A stretch of DNA of 64,000 nt from Arsenophonus sp. (GCA_031446085.1 CP132901.1:62001-126000); one strand, 5' to 3'; shown: positions 31,691 to 41,733, numbered from the stretch's first letter. Notes: generated by a model from the letters alone, not told the origin. Numbers and translations are program-made.

Positions 31691-32386
31691 ATGATGAGTT
31701 TTTTTGATATAAAAAATATTTTTTTTCAAATTTCTTTTATAGAAAGAACATATTTTTTTTCTTATATAGAATTTTTTGGTACTATTTTTGGATTTTTATG
31801 TATTTGGTTTGCGAGTAGAGCAAAGAGAATTAATTATGTTTTTGGTATTATTAACGTATTATTATTTAGTATAATTTTCATTCAAATTGAGTTATATGCT
31901 AGTTTTTTTTTACAAATATTTTTTTTAATTACTAACATTTATGGTTGGTTTATATGGAAAAAAAAAGATTATTTAAATAAACATTTAAAAATTAGTCATA
32001 TTGGATTATTTAATCTCATAAAATTAATATCAATTTCTTTAATATTAGTATGTTTTTTAATGTTAAATATTGATGTAATTTTGCATTATTTCTTTTTATT
32101 TTTTTTAAAAATAAATAATTTATTTCATTTAAATATTTTTTTGAAAAAAGTTGAGATGAATTATTTTTTGTTTTTAGATTCAATTATTACTGTATTGTCA
32201 ATGCTTGCTATGATTTTAATGATAAAAAAATACGTAGAAAATTGGTTATTATGGATTATTATTAATTTATTGAGTATTTTTATTTTTTATTTAAAGGAAG
32301 TTTATTTCATTCTAATAGAATATATATTTTTATTAATAATATCAATTTATGGTTTTTTAAATTGGAGAAAAAAATTAAAATATTAA
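31691..32386 (+). CDS. pnuC: Nicotinamide riboside transporter PnuC
   Basis: Membrane protein of 231 residues (E. coli about 239) with roughly seven helices and the family motifs ending in NIYGWFIWKKK near residue 95 and ISIYGFLNWRKK at the C-terminus. It takes up nicotinamide riboside for NAD synthesis, with NadR trapping the substrate. This suggests that the symbiont depends on host or partner pyridine nucleotide precursors. The convergent DedA gene ends only 3 bases away. Confidence 0.88.
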   Translation: MMSFFDIKNIFFQISFIERTYFFSYIEFFGTIFGFLCIWFASRAKRINYVFGIINVLLFSIIFIQIELYASFFLQIFFLITNIYGWFIWKKKDYLNKHLKISHIGLFNLIKLISISLILVCFLMLNIDVILHYFFLFFLKINNLFHLNIFLKKVEMNYFLFLDSIITVLSMLAMILMIKKYVENWLLWIIINLLSIFIFYLKEVYFILIEYIFLLIISIYGFLNWRKKLKY

Positions 32387-32389
32387 ATA

Positions 32390-33046
32390 TCATTTAATAT
32401 ATTTTTTTTTTATGAAATTTAAAATTAATGTAAGTATTCCTATACTTAGTACTATAATTGGGAAAATAGTTAATATTGTTGTGATTATTATTTCATAATT
32501 TTTAAAAAAAGTAGTGTTATAAAAAAAATGTCCAAGAGAAATTAATAATAAAATCCATATAAATCCACTAATCCAATTAAAAATTTGAAATTTATATTGT
32601 GATAATTCATATATACCAGCAATCATTGGAATTGCAGTTCTAAAAAATCCAATAAATCTAGAAAAAATCAATGAATAAAATCCGTATTTATATAAAAAGA
32701 GATAAATATATTTATAATATTTTTTAGGTATTTTTTTTTTAATAAGATTAATTTTTTTATTTTTTTTTAAAAATTTTCCTTGTTTATAAGCTATCCAAGA
32801 TCCTAGGCTAGCACTAAAAGTTAAAATAATTATTATCATTGGATAACTTATAACTTTTTTTGCTGTTAAAACACCAACTAAAATTAACAAACTATCTCCT
32901 GGAAGAAAAGAAGCTATTATAATTCCATTTTCTAAAAAAATAATAGTAAATAAAATGAAATAAATTCCTAAAACAATAGATGGTTCAATAATTAGTTCAT
33001 AATTTTGATTGTATATCGAAATAATAAAATTAGTAATATTTTTCAT
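32390..33046 (-). CDS. yqjA: DedA family membrane protein (YqjA/YghB type)
   Basis: DedA/SNARE-associated family protein of 218 residues. It aligns with E. coli YqjA and YghB: FLENGIIIASFLPGDSLLILVGV near the N-terminus, the arginine motif SRFIGFFRTAIPMIAG, and FQIFNWISGFIW. These proteins support proton-motive-force homeostasis and act redundantly, probably as lipid or undecaprenyl carriers. Neighbouring alx favours yqjA over yghB, because both map to the same E. coli region; the distinction is not certain. Confidence 0.85.
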   Translation of the reverse strand: MKNITNFIISIYNQNYELIIEPSIVLGIYFILFTIIFLENGIIIASFLPGDSLLILVGVLTAKKVISYPMIIIILTFSASLGSWIAYKQGKFLKKNKKINLIKKKIPKKYYKYIYLFLYKYGFYSLIFSRFIGFFRTAIPMIAGIYELSQYKFQIFNWISGFIWILLLISLGHFFYNTTFFKNYEIIITTILTIFPIIVLSIGILTLILNFIKKKYIK

Positions 33047-33227
33047 AATTTTTCCAGATATAGATAATATTTATATATTAAATAAATTGTATTTATTTAA
33101 TATATTTTAAATAATATTTTTATTAATTCATTAAGATATTTTTTTATATTTTTTAATTTTAAAAATCAACTAATTTTAAAATTAATACAATGAATTTTTA
33201 TATTTATTTTAAATAAAGGAAATATAA

Positions 33228-34184
33228 ATGTATTCTATTGGTACACCAATATTATGGACTATTTTTTTAATTCTTATTTTAGTTATGTTTTTATTTGATG
33301 TTATTACACAAAGAAAATTTAAAATAAAATATATATCACTAAAATATTGTTTAATCTGGACTATTATTTGGATATTCATAACATTTTGTTTTATTTTAGG
33401 TATATGGATATATATAAAAGAAAATTTAAATATATTGATTGCGAATCAAACAATAATATTATTTATTACATCTTACCTACTTGAAAAAACATTAGCAATT
33501 GATAATTTATTTGTTTGGATAGTACTATTTGATTATTTTTCAATTTCTATTTCTTTACAAAGAAAGGTACTAACTTATGGAATATTAGGAGCGGTATTTT
33601 TACGTATTTTTTTAATTTTTTTAGGTGATTGGTTAATATTACATTTTAGTTGGATTTTATACGTTTTTGGAATTTTATTGATTTTTAGTGGTATTAAAAT
33701 TTTATTTTTAAATAAAAAAACAATTAAAATTCAAGAAACATTTTTATTTCAATCAATTACAAAATATGTGTCGATTTCAGATAAATCAGAAACAAAAAAA
33801 TTTTTTATTAAAAAAAATGGTAAATTTTTTATTACACCATTGTTAGTAGTATTGATTTTAGTAGAATTAAGTGATATTTTTTTCGCTCTAGATAGTATTC
33901 CTGCTATTTTTTCAATAACTCAAGATCCTTTTATTGTATCTAGTACAAACATTTTTGCTTTATTAGGATTACGTTCTATGTATTTTTTACTATTAAAAAT
34001 AATTAAAAAATTTTATATGATAAAATATGCATTATCTATTATAATCATTCTTATCGGATTCAAAATGGTCATAGTAGATTTTATTCATATATCTGCAATT
34101 TTTTGTCTGATTTCTATTATTTTTATTTTTTCTATTGCAATAATTATCAATTATATTGTTAATAATTGTAAAAAATTGAAATAA
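33228..34184 (+). CDS. alx: TerC family membrane protein Alx, probable Mn2+ exporter
   Basis: TerC family protein of 318 residues (E. coli Alx about 321) with about nine membrane helices. The metal-binding acidic motifs are LLEKTLAIDNLFVW and LVELSDIFFALDSIPAIF, both intact. Alx exports manganese in E. coli and is controlled by an alkaline-pH/Mn riboswitch. The 181-base leader here is A/T-rich, and I could not recognise that riboswitch. The start ATG has an AAGGA site. The import system SitABCD lies 10 kb downstream. Confidence 0.9.
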   Translation: MYSIGTPILWTIFLILILVMFLFDVITQRKFKIKYISLKYCLIWTIIWIFITFCFILGIWIYIKENLNILIANQTIILFITSYLLEKTLAIDNLFVWIVLFDYFSISISLQRKVLTYGILGAVFLRIFLIFLGDWLILHFSWILYVFGILLIFSGIKILFLNKKTIKIQETFLFQSITKYVSISDKSETKKFFIKKNGKFFITPLLVVLILVELSDIFFALDSIPAIFSITQDPFIVSSTNIFALLGLRSMYFLLLKIIKKFYMIKYALSIIIILIGFKMVIVDFIHISAIFCLISIIFIFSIAIIINYIVNNCKKLK

Positions 34185-34215
34185 AAAATATTTTAAAAAA
34201 AAATTTAGGTTCATT

Positions 34216-35274
34216 ATGTTAGAAAAATTTGTTAAATATTATTATAGAAAAATATTTGATGCTAAATTTATTAAATTGATTTTTATTTTTATTTTGATAT
34301 TTTCTATTATGTTTTTATTTAACAATATGTTAACTCCATTATTTATTGTTATTGTATTGACTTATCTTTTAGAATATCCTGTACAAAAAATAGAGAATTT
34401 TGGCTTATCCAGAACTATTTCGGTGTCTGTTATATTAATGATTTTTATTGGTATTAGTATAATGGTCATTTTAGTTATGATGCCTATCATATGGCAACAA
34501 GCTATTAATTTAATATTAGATTTGCCTTCTATGGCAAATATTTTCAATCAAAACATTAAATTATTTTCTGAAAACCATCCGATATTTGTTAATGCAGGAA
34601 TTGTTGATATTATAATTAACAATTTACGTACACAATTATCTAATTTAGGAAAATCGTTTATAAAGTATTCTTTTTCTTCTTTAATTGAAATTATTACATT
34701 TCTCATGTATTTAGTATTGGTTCCATTAATAGTTTTTTTTCTATTAAAAGATAAAATCAAAATTTTTTTTAGAATTAAGAATTTTTTATATTTTGATTAT
34801 ATTTTTTTTAAAAATATATGGAAAGAAATTAATCAACAAATTAGAAAATATATTCAAGGAAAAGTAATAGAAATGATGATTGTTGGAATATCTACATATT
34901 TAGTTTTTATTTTTTTAAACATGAATTATTCATTGTTTCTTTCTGTTTTAGTGGGTATGTCAGTATTTATTCCATATATTGGTGCAATTTTTGTTTCTAT
35001 ACCAGTAATATTAGTAGGATTGTTTCAATGGGGATTTTCAAGCGATTTTTGGACTTTATTTATTTCATATATTATAATACAAACTATAGATGGAAATATA
35101 TTAGTGCCTATTTTGTTTTCTGAAGTGATTAATTTACATCCTTTGATAATTATATTTTCTATTATTTTTTTTGGAGGTTTATTAGGATTTTGGGGTGTAT
35201 TTTTTGCTATACCACTAGCTATTTTCATTAAGTCTATTATTAATGTTTATTTAAGACAAACTATTTTGTTTTAA
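34216..35274 (+). CDS. perM: AI-2E family transporter PerM
   Basis: Membrane protein of 352 residues (E. coli PerM about 353) with the AI-2E exporter-family layout: N-terminal helices, a central amphipathic region and C-terminal helices including SVFIPYIGAIF and the GGLLGFWGVFFAIPLA segment. A role as a permease is known only by family; the substrate is unsettled. perM, dapA and bamC lie in the same region of E. coli, with many genes lost from between perM and dapA here. Confidence 0.9.
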   Translation: MLEKFVKYYYRKIFDAKFIKLIFIFILIFSIMFLFNNMLTPLFIVIVLTYLLEYPVQKIENFGLSRTISVSVILMIFIGISIMVILVMMPIIWQQAINLILDLPSMANIFNQNIKLFSENHPIFVNAGIVDIIINNLRTQLSNLGKSFIKYSFSSLIEIITFLMYLVLVPLIVFFLLKDKIKIFFRIKNFLYFDYIFFKNIWKEINQQIRKYIQGKVIEMMIVGISTYLVFIFLNMNYSLFLSVLVGMSVFIPYIGAIFVSIPVILVGLFQWGFSSDFWTLFISYIIIQTIDGNILVPILFSEVINLHPLIIIFSIIFFGGLLGFWGVFFAIPLAIFIKSIINVYLRQTILF

Positions 35275-35364
35275 AACTTTTTTTAATTTATGTGTAATTT
35301 TTATACAAAATTTATTTTTTTATTTATTTTAAATGTATTAAAAAAATAATTATTAATATTTATT

Positions 35365-36288
35365 ATGAAAAAAATAAAAAAAAGAGAATTTTTTTGTGAT
35401 TGTATTGTTGCTATGATTACACCAATGAATCTTAAAAAAGAGATTGATAAATTTAGTCTAAAAAAATTGATTCATTTTTATATTTTAAATGGTATTAAAA
35501 CAATTTTAATATTAGGAACTACTGGTGAATCTTCAACTATTAAATATAATGAATATTTAGATTTTGTTGTAACAGTTAAAGAACTTTCAAAAAATGATCT
35601 CTTTGTTATTGTTGGAAATGGTTCAAATTCAACTGAAAATTCTATTTTTTTAACTGAATTAATAGAAAAATCTGGTATTGATGCTTGTTTATCGATTACA
35701 CCTTATTATAATCTTCCTACTCAAGATGGATTATATCAACATTTTAAATCTATTGCAGAATCTACTAAATTACCTCAAATATTATATAATATTCCTTTTC
35801 GTACAGGCGTTGATTTATTACCTGAAACAGTTTTAAGGTTGTCTAAGATAAAAAATATAATTGGAATTAAAGAAGTAAGTGGTGATTTATTGCGTATTAA
35901 TCAAATTCGTAAATTAATTAAAAATAGAGATTTTATTATATTAAGTGGTAATGATTTTGAAATTGTAGATTTTATTAAATTTGGAGGTGATGGTTTAATC
36001 TCTGTTAGTGCTAACATTATTCCTAATTTAATGAAAAAAGTATGTCATTTAGCTTTAAATGGTAATATATATCAAGCTAATCAACTAAATAAAAATTTAT
36101 TAAATTTACATAAAGTTTTATATATAGAGTCTAATCCCATTCCTATAAAATGGGCATGTTATTATTTAGGATTAATCAAATTTAATACATTGAGATTACC
36201 ATTAACGTCTTTAATTAAAAAAAATCAAAAAATAGTTAAAAAAGAAATAAAATTTATTTTAAAAAAATATAAAAAACAACTTATTTAA
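35365..36288 (+). CDS. dapA: 4-hydroxy-tetrahydrodipicolinate synthase
   Basis: Condenses aspartate semialdehyde and pyruvate on the way to diaminopimelate and lysine. The Schiff-base lysine is in IGIKEVSGD, with the GTTGES pyruvate-binding motif and the catalytic tyrosine in TPYYNLPTQ. The 307 residues include an N-terminal extension of about 10 residues compared with E. coli (292). Its substrate pathway starts with the aspartokinase at 2.5 kb. Confidence 0.95.
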   Translation: MKKIKKREFFCDCIVAMITPMNLKKEIDKFSLKKLIHFYILNGIKTILILGTTGESSTIKYNEYLDFVVTVKELSKNDLFVIVGNGSNSTENSIFLTELIEKSGIDACLSITPYYNLPTQDGLYQHFKSIAESTKLPQILYNIPFRTGVDLLPETVLRLSKIKNIIGIKEVSGDLLRINQIRKLIKNRDFIILSGNDFEIVDFIKFGGDGLISVSANIIPNLMKKVCHLALNGNIYQANQLNKNLLNLHKVLYIESNPIPIKWACYYLGLIKFNTLRLPLTSLIKKNQKIVKKEIKFILKKYKKQLI

Positions 36289-36312
36289 ATTATTTTGAGG
36301 GTAGTCAATAAA

Positions 36313-36981
36313 GTGAATTTTTTTGTTAAAAATGTAATTTTTTATTCTTTATTTTTGTTTTTGTCAGGATGTTTTTTAAAAAATGAATTTTTAAATAAAA
36401 ATAGTAAAATAAAAAATAATCATTTATCAACTAGTTATGTGAATTCTTTGATTTTTCCAAAAAATTTTCCTCCTTTATTGAAAGATTTTAATTATCAAAT
36501 ACCAAAAATAGAAGGGAAAAACTTATTTTTTTTTGAAAATGATACTCGTCCACCATCAGAAATTATATTATTACATAATCATAAAAATATATATTCAGAA
36601 AGTAATTTTTTTTATAGTAAATTATTTTTTTCTAATATAAAATATATCAATATTTTATGGGATAAAATACTGATATATTTATCAAATAAAAATATTAATC
36701 TTTTAAAGAAAGATAATAAAAATTATTTATTAGTTACTGATTGGATTATTTGGCCGCAATTAAAAGATAAAATACAATTTCAAACACGTCAAAAAATTAA
36801 GTTAGAAATTCAAGATAATCAAGTTATTTTAACTATTACAAATTATAATATAAGAAAAATTGATATTAATAATGATTTTGTAATATTTAAAAAAGAAAAA
36901 AATCATTATTTAATATATCAAAATTATTATAATGTATATTTTTTAAATGAATTAATAATTTTTTTAAAATTATTTTTTTAA
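36313..36981 (+). CDS. bamC: Outer-membrane assembly lipoprotein BamC, C-terminal domain missing
   Basis: Lipoprotein of the BAM complex. A lipoprotein signal ends at the lipobox FLSGC, with the modified Cys at residue 20 if translation starts at the GTG used here, which follows GAGGG by 11 bases; a TTG at 36295 is the only other upstream start. The N-terminal lasso (YQIPKIEGK, DTRPPSE) and the first helix-grip domain (LVTDWIIWPQL) align with E. coli. At 222 residues against about 344, the second helix-grip domain is absent. The stop shares a TTAA with pheT. Confidence 0.87.
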   Translation: MNFFVKNVIFYSLFLFLSGCFLKNEFLNKNSKIKNNHLSTSYVNSLIFPKNFPPLLKDFNYQIPKIEGKNLFFFENDTRPPSEIILLHNHKNIYSESNFFYSKLFFSNIKYINILWDKILIYLSNKNINLLKKDNKNYLLVTDWIIWPQLKDKIQFQTRQKIKLEIQDNQVILTITNYNIRKIDINNDFVIFKKEKNHYLIYQNYYNVYFLNELIIFLKLFF

Positions 36982-39371
36982 ATTTTTTTATTTCTTAACA
37001 AGATATTAAACTTTTCTTTGAGTATATGAATATATTTATTAATAATAGAATCAATTTCTATTTCTTTAAGTGTTTTATGATGGTTTTGTATTTCAAATCT
37101 AATACTAATACTTTTATAATTTTCACCTATATTTTCATGATAAAATAAATCAAATATACTTATTTTTATTTTATAATTTGTTTTAATTTCTCTACATGTT
37201 TGTAATATATTAAAAGCTGAAATATTATTATTGATAATAATAGAAATGTCTCTATAATTTTTTGGAAAAAATGATATTTCTTGAAATTTCGGTATTATTA
37301 TATCAGACATTTTTTCCCAATATAGTTCAAATACGTATGTTTCTTGATTTAGGTTTAGTATATTATGAATTTCATAAGAAAGCATTCCTAAATATCCTAC
37401 ATATTTTTCTTTAATATAAATTCCTGTACTTTTATGTGGATTTAATTTTAGAGATTGTATTGGTTTAAAAGTGGCAAATTTTAACTTACCTATTAGTTCT
37501 AAAATAGATTCGACGTCTCCTTTAATATCAAAAAAGTCAACATTTCTTTTTTTATCTGTCCATTGTTCTTTAAATCTATATCCTGATATAATTGCTGATA
37601 TCATCAGATCTTGTCTAATTCCAAATTCTTTTGTTTTATCTTGAACAAATTTGATTCCAGATTCAAAAAATCTAAATTTATTTTCTTGTCTTTTTTTATT
37701 ATATATTAATGTAGTAATTAATCCTATAAGTAACGATCTTCTCATTACCGACATATCTTTTGATATAGGATTTAAAATAAAAACACTTTTCTTTTCATCA
37801 GGGAATAGTAATTTTTGTATTTTTGGACTAACAAATGAATAACTGACTACTTCGTGATAGCCACGATCAGTTAATAATATTTTTATTCTATTTAAAGAAA
37901 TTTTTTTATTAGTATATGGAAAAGTAATATTTGTTTTTATTGTTTTTTTTGGAATTTTATTATATCCATATATTTTAATAATTTCTTCAATCAAATCTTC
38001 TTCAATTTTAATATCAAAACGCCATGATGGAATATAAACTATCCAAAATTTATTTTTTTTAATTATTTTAAATTGTAATGATATTAAAATTTTAGAAATT
38101 TTTTTATTAGAAATATAATAACCAATTAATTTATTAATTTTTTTTTTAGTAAGTAAAATTTTTTTAATTTTAGGAAGATATTCATTATTAACTATTTGAA
38201 TAATTTTATTTGGAATACCTTTAAGAAAATTTGTTATTAGTTCTGTAATTTTATTTAAAGAAATTTTTTGTATATTGTAATCTACACCTCGTTCAAAACG
38301 ATTTGAAATATGTGTAAATAATTTATATTTCTTTGTAGTTTGATAAATATATGAAGGATCTAGATAGTATGCTATTAATAAAATGTTTTTGCTTTTTTTT
38401 CTGATTTTAGCATGTTTTCCACTACAAATACCTGCTAATGATAAAATATTTGTTCGATCTTTAATAATTAAAGTTTTTTTATCTAAAATAATGTTTTCTT
38501 TATTATTTAAAGAAAATTTTTCTCCATTTTTTGCCATTTTTATTTGAATAAATTGTTCTATTTTATCTAAATCATAAAATTCTATTGGTTGTCCAATTTC
38601 CAGTGTCATGTAGTTACAAATATCTTGAATAGGATTTACAGGTAGGATTTCATTTATTTTTAGTATTTCCTTAATCCATAGAGGAGTTTTTAAGTTTATT
38701 TTGATATTTTTTATAATTTGTACAAGAAATCTTGGACATATTTCTGGATTATCTACTATAACTGATAAAGATTTAGATGATTTTTGATCATTTGTTCTTT
38801 TTTTAAAAAGATAAATCTTAGGTTTTTTATTTAAAAAAGCTAAGATATCTCTTGTTATACCTAATATATTTAAATGATCCGGTCTATTATATAAAGCATT
38901 AACTTCAAAAATATAATCTTTAATTTGTAAATATTGACTTATATTTGAACCAACTATTGCATTATTTTGAAACTTTATGATTCCATTTTTTTTATTATAA
39001 ATTTCTAACTCTTTATATACACATAAATATCCTTGAGATTTTTGATTATTGATTGTACTCGATATAATTTTATTAAAAAAGATACTTTCTGTTGTTGCTA
39101 CTGCTAGTTTTGTATTTTTTTTTATTTTTGTAATATTTGAAATAACGTTAATTATTTTTTTTCCAATATTAACTTTAAATAAACATTTTTTTTTATTTTG
39201 ATCGTATAAAACTTTTTCTATAATTTCTCCAATAATTATTCCAGGATATTTGTTTTTTGTAATGTACGTGTTATTTATTTCTAATCCTATCATTGTAATA
39301 ATTTGATGTAGTTGTTTAATATGAATCGGAAATTGAATCCATTTTTTTAATAAAAAAGTGCTTAATTTCAT
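36978..39371 (-). CDS. pheT: Phenylalanyl-tRNA synthetase beta subunit
   Basis: Beta subunit of the (alpha-beta)2 PheRS. The 797 residues equal the E. coli length (795), with the N-terminal EMAP-like tRNA-binding domain (KCLFKVNIGKK), B3/B4 editing domain, B5, and the C-terminal RNP-like anticodon domain (SFFPKNYRDISIII). It is thus intact, unlike ThrRS from the same operon. In E. coli ihfA follows; here the convergent bamC ends on the same TTAA. Confidence 0.96.
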   Translation of the reverse strand: MKLSTFLLKKWIQFPIHIKQLHQIITMIGLEINNTYITKNKYPGIIIGEIIEKVLYDQNKKKCLFKVNIGKKIINVISNITKIKKNTKLAVATTESIFFNKIISSTINNQKSQGYLCVYKELEIYNKKNGIIKFQNNAIVGSNISQYLQIKDYIFEVNALYNRPDHLNILGITRDILAFLNKKPKIYLFKKRTNDQKSSKSLSVIVDNPEICPRFLVQIIKNIKINLKTPLWIKEILKINEILPVNPIQDICNYMTLEIGQPIEFYDLDKIEQFIQIKMAKNGEKFSLNNKENIILDKKTLIIKDRTNILSLAGICSGKHAKIRKKSKNILLIAYYLDPSYIYQTTKKYKLFTHISNRFERGVDYNIQKISLNKITELITNFLKGIPNKIIQIVNNEYLPKIKKILLTKKKINKLIGYYISNKKISKILISLQFKIIKKNKFWIVYIPSWRFDIKIEEDLIEEIIKIYGYNKIPKKTIKTNITFPYTNKKISLNRIKILLTDRGYHEVVSYSFVSPKIQKLLFPDEKKSVFILNPISKDMSVMRRSLLIGLITTLIYNKKRQENKFRFFESGIKFVQDKTKEFGIRQDLMISAIISGYRFKEQWTDKKRNVDFFDIKGDVESILELIGKLKFATFKPIQSLKLNPHKSTGIYIKEKYVGYLGMLSYEIHNILNLNQETYVFELYWEKMSDIIIPKFQEISFFPKNYRDISIIINNNISAFNILQTCREIKTNYKIKISIFDLFYHENIGENYKSISIRFEIQNHHKTLKEIEIDSIINKYIHILKEKFNILLRNKKI

Positions 39372-39386
39372 TTTTTTAAACCAAAT

Positions 39387-40373
39387 TTATCTAAATTGTT
39401 TCAGAAAGCTAATATGATTTTGAAAAAATAAACGTAAATCTTTAATGTTATATTTTAACATTGCTAATCTTTCTATGCCTATTCCAAATGCTAATCCAGA
39501 ATAAACATTCTGATCTATATTTGCATGATTTAAAATTTTAGGATGTATAATTCCACACCCTAAAATTTCTAACCATTTTTTTTCTTTTGTTAAAATATCT
39601 ATTTCAGCAGATGGTTCAGTAAAAGGAAAATAAGATGGTCGAAATCTTATAATTATTTTTTTTTTAAAAAAATAATTTAAAAATTTATATAATATATATT
39701 TTAAAAAAGAAAAGTTTATATTTTTATCTATTATAATACCTTCTGTTTGATGAAACATTGGTGTATGTGTTTTATCATAATCATTACGGTACACACGACC
39801 AGATGCTATAAATTTAATAGGTGGTATTTGATTTTTTATAGTTCTAATTTGAATACTAGACATTTGAGTACGTAATAAAAAATTCTTATCAATCCAAAAA
39901 CTGTCTGTTTTTTTTCTTGATGGATGATTTTTATCAATATTTAGAGAATCAAAATTAAAATATTTATTTTCTATTTCAGAACCTGTTTTAATAGAAAAAC
40001 CAGACATGACAAAGAAATCTTCTATACAATTTATTGTATGAGTAATAGGATGTAAACTTCCTATTTCTTTATTTCTACCTTCTAATGTTATATCAAAATA
40101 GTTAATTTTATTATTTTTTTGAAATAAATATTTTTTTATTGATTTTTTTTTCTTTTTTATTAATTCTTCTATATTTTTTTTTAAAATATTTATTTCTTTT
40201 AATTTTTCTATTTTTTTTTCTTTTAATTGTATTTCTTTAGCTTTAGATAATTCTAATTTAATGTACCCTTTTTTACCTAAAAAATTAACTCTGATGTTAT
40301 TTAGTTCATCTATATTATTAATTTTATAAATTTTTTCTTTAATTTTTTGGACTAATTTTAAATAATTGTTCAT
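39387..40373 (-). CDS. pheS: Phenylalanyl-tRNA synthetase alpha subunit
   Basis: Catalytic subunit of PheRS. Class II motifs are visible: motif 2 around GRVYRNDYDKTHTPMFHQTEG and motif 3 around GLAFGIGIERLAMLKY. The N-terminal coiled coil that grips tRNA is Lys-rich. The 328 residues match E. coli (327). It lies between rplT and pheT, with a 15-base gap to pheT. Confidence 0.96.
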   Translation of the reverse strand: MNNYLKLVQKIKEKIYKINNIDELNNIRVNFLGKKGYIKLELSKAKEIQLKEKKIEKLKEINILKKNIEELIKKKKKSIKKYLFQKNNKINYFDITLEGRNKEIGSLHPITHTINCIEDFFVMSGFSIKTGSEIENKYFNFDSLNIDKNHPSRKKTDSFWIDKNFLLRTQMSSIQIRTIKNQIPPIKFIASGRVYRNDYDKTHTPMFHQTEGIIIDKNINFSFLKYILYKFLNYFFKKKIIIRFRPSYFPFTEPSAEIDILTKEKKWLEILGCGIIHPKILNHANIDQNVYSGLAFGIGIERLAMLKYNIKDLRLFFQNHISFLKQFR

Positions 40374-40397
40374 AATTTTATTTTTTTTACATTATAA

Positions 40398-40435
40398 ACC
40401 ATTTAAAAATCTTTTTTATAAGATTTTTAAACGGT
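40398..40435 (-). promoter_or_regulatory. Hairpin in the rplT-pheS gap, possible relic of the phe attenuator
   Basis: Arms 40402-40413 and 40420-40431 pair perfectly (12 bases), and after one A-C mismatch ACC pairs with GGT. It sits just upstream of pheS, where E. coli carries the pheM leader peptide and attenuator. On the transcribed strand no U-run follows the stem and I see no Phe-rich leader ORF, so translation-coupled attenuation is probably lost. Confidence 0.45.
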
Positions 40436-40491
40436 ATTTAATGTTTTAAATAAGTTTCATTTATTATATTTTTTTTTAGATTTATATTTTT

Positions 40492-40875
40492 TTAAGAACA
40501 GTTTATTTTTTTGTGATTAACGTTACACGCTTCTTTTGATTTTTGAATTAAATAAGAAAAAGTTGATTTATCAAAAATAGCAATATCAGACAAATTTTTT
40601 CTATTTATTTTTATTGATGCTTTTTTTAATCCATATATAAAATTATTATAAGACATATTATATAAACGAGTTGCTGCATTTATTCTTATAATCCATAATT
40701 TTCTAAATTGTCTTTTTTTTTGACGTCTATCACGATAAGAATATTGATTAGATTTGATTACTGCTTGATGAGCAACACGATAAACACGAGAACGTGCTCC
40801 AAAATATCCCTTTGCTTGTTTTAATATTTTTTTATGTCGTGTTTTAGCAACTACTCCACGTTTAACACGAGGCAT
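40492..40875 (-). CDS. rplT: 50S ribosomal protein L20
   Basis: Early-assembly 23S rRNA-binding protein. [33 protein letters not shown] and [16 protein letters not shown] are typical of L20. The 127 residues carry a C-terminal tail of about 9 residues beyond the E. coli length. It follows rpmI in the conserved order. An AGGAG ribosome site precedes the ATG. Confidence 0.97.
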   Translation of the reverse strand: MPRVKRGVVAKTRHKKILKQAKGYFGARSRVYRVAHQAVIKSNQYSYRDRRQKKRQFRKLWIIRINAATRLYNMSYNNFIYGLKKASIKINRKNLSDIAIFDKSTFSYLIQKSKEACNVNHKKINCS

Positions 40876-40925
40876 TTTATTCTCCTTTTTTTAAATAAAA
40901 AATCAAAAATAAATATTTTATATTT

Positions 40926-41123
40926 TTAAATATAAGGTAATCCAATACTAATTTTTGATAAATCAGATTTTTTAAGAATTTTTTTTAATCTTAAATGTCG
41001 TTTACGTTTTGTTGTTTTTTTTGTTAAAATATGACGCAAATTAGATTGTTTTCTTTTTAACGATCCTTTTGCTGTTTTTTTAAATCGTTTTGAAAAACTT
41101 CGAATCGTTTTTATTTTATACAT
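40926..41123 (-). CDS. rpmI: 50S ribosomal protein L35
   Basis: Small basic ribosomal protein of 65 residues, full length. [21 protein letters not shown] is followed by [15 protein letters not shown] and a C-terminal LPYI, matching E. coli L35. The order infC-rpmI-rplT is conserved, and an AAGGAG site lies a few bases upstream of the ATG. Confidence 0.97.
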   Translation of the reverse strand: MYKIKTIRSFSKRFKKTAKGSLKRKQSNLRHILTKKTTKRKRHLRLKKILKKSDLSKISIGLPYI

Positions 41124-41175
41124 TTTTTATATTAATACTCCTTGAAAATACATTTTTTTATTGAAAAAAATGTAA

Positions 41176-41715
41176 TCAATGTTTTTCATTATTTTTTTTT
41201 GGAATCAAAATCATAATCATTTGTCTAGATTCAATTTTTGTTGGAAAAGATTCTACTATAGAAATCGTAGACAAATCTTGTTTGATTCTATTTAACATAT
41301 CAATGCCTATTTTTTGATGCGATATTTCTCTTCCTCTAAATCGTAATGTAATTTTTATTTTATTTCCATTTTTTAAAAATTCTACTACTTTTTTTAATTT
41401 AATTTGATAATCACTTTTATCAGTTACAGGACGAAATTTAATTTCTTTTATTTGAATAATCTTTTGTTTTTTTTTCTGTTCTTTAATTATTTTATTTTTT
41501 TGATAAAGAAATTTACCATAATTCATAATTTTACAAACTGGAGGAATTGCATTAGGACTTATTTCCACCAAATCAAGATTAGCTTCTTCTGCTATATTTA
41601 AAGCTTTTTTTAAATTTAATACACCTATTTTTTCTCCATTTATTCCTATTAATCGTATTTCAGAAGAACGAATTTCTTTATTAATTCGATTAGGACGATT
41701 TTTTTTTTTTTTCAC
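41176..41715 (-). CDS. infC: Translation initiation factor IF-3, non-ATG start
   Basis: IF-3 discriminates start codons and keeps ribosomal subunits apart. RPNRINKEI, the N-domain, is followed by the linker [18 protein letters not shown] and the C-domain with [12 protein letters not shown]. No ATG is available. The GTG used here gives 179 residues, but an in-frame ATA at 41724 has GAGGA five bases upstream and gives a leader length closer to E. coli IF-3, which starts at AUU for autoregulation. The ribosome site overlaps the thrS stop codon. Confidence 0.95.
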   Translation of the reverse strand: MKKKKNRPNRINKEIRSSEIRLIGINGEKIGVLNLKKALNIAEEANLDLVEISPNAIPPVCKIMNYGKFLYQKNKIIKEQKKKQKIIQIKEIKFRPVTDKSDYQIKLKKVVEFLKNGNKIKITLRFRGREISHQKIGIDMLNRIKQDLSTISIVESFPTKIESRQMIMILIPKKNNEKH

Positions 41716-41733
41716 TTTTGATATTTTATTCCT

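Noticed and set aside
33047..33227. Mn/pH riboswitch (PRE/yybP-ykoY) in the alx leader
   Set aside because: The leader is almost pure A/T and lacks the G/C-rich paired elements; only an A/T inverted repeat is seen.
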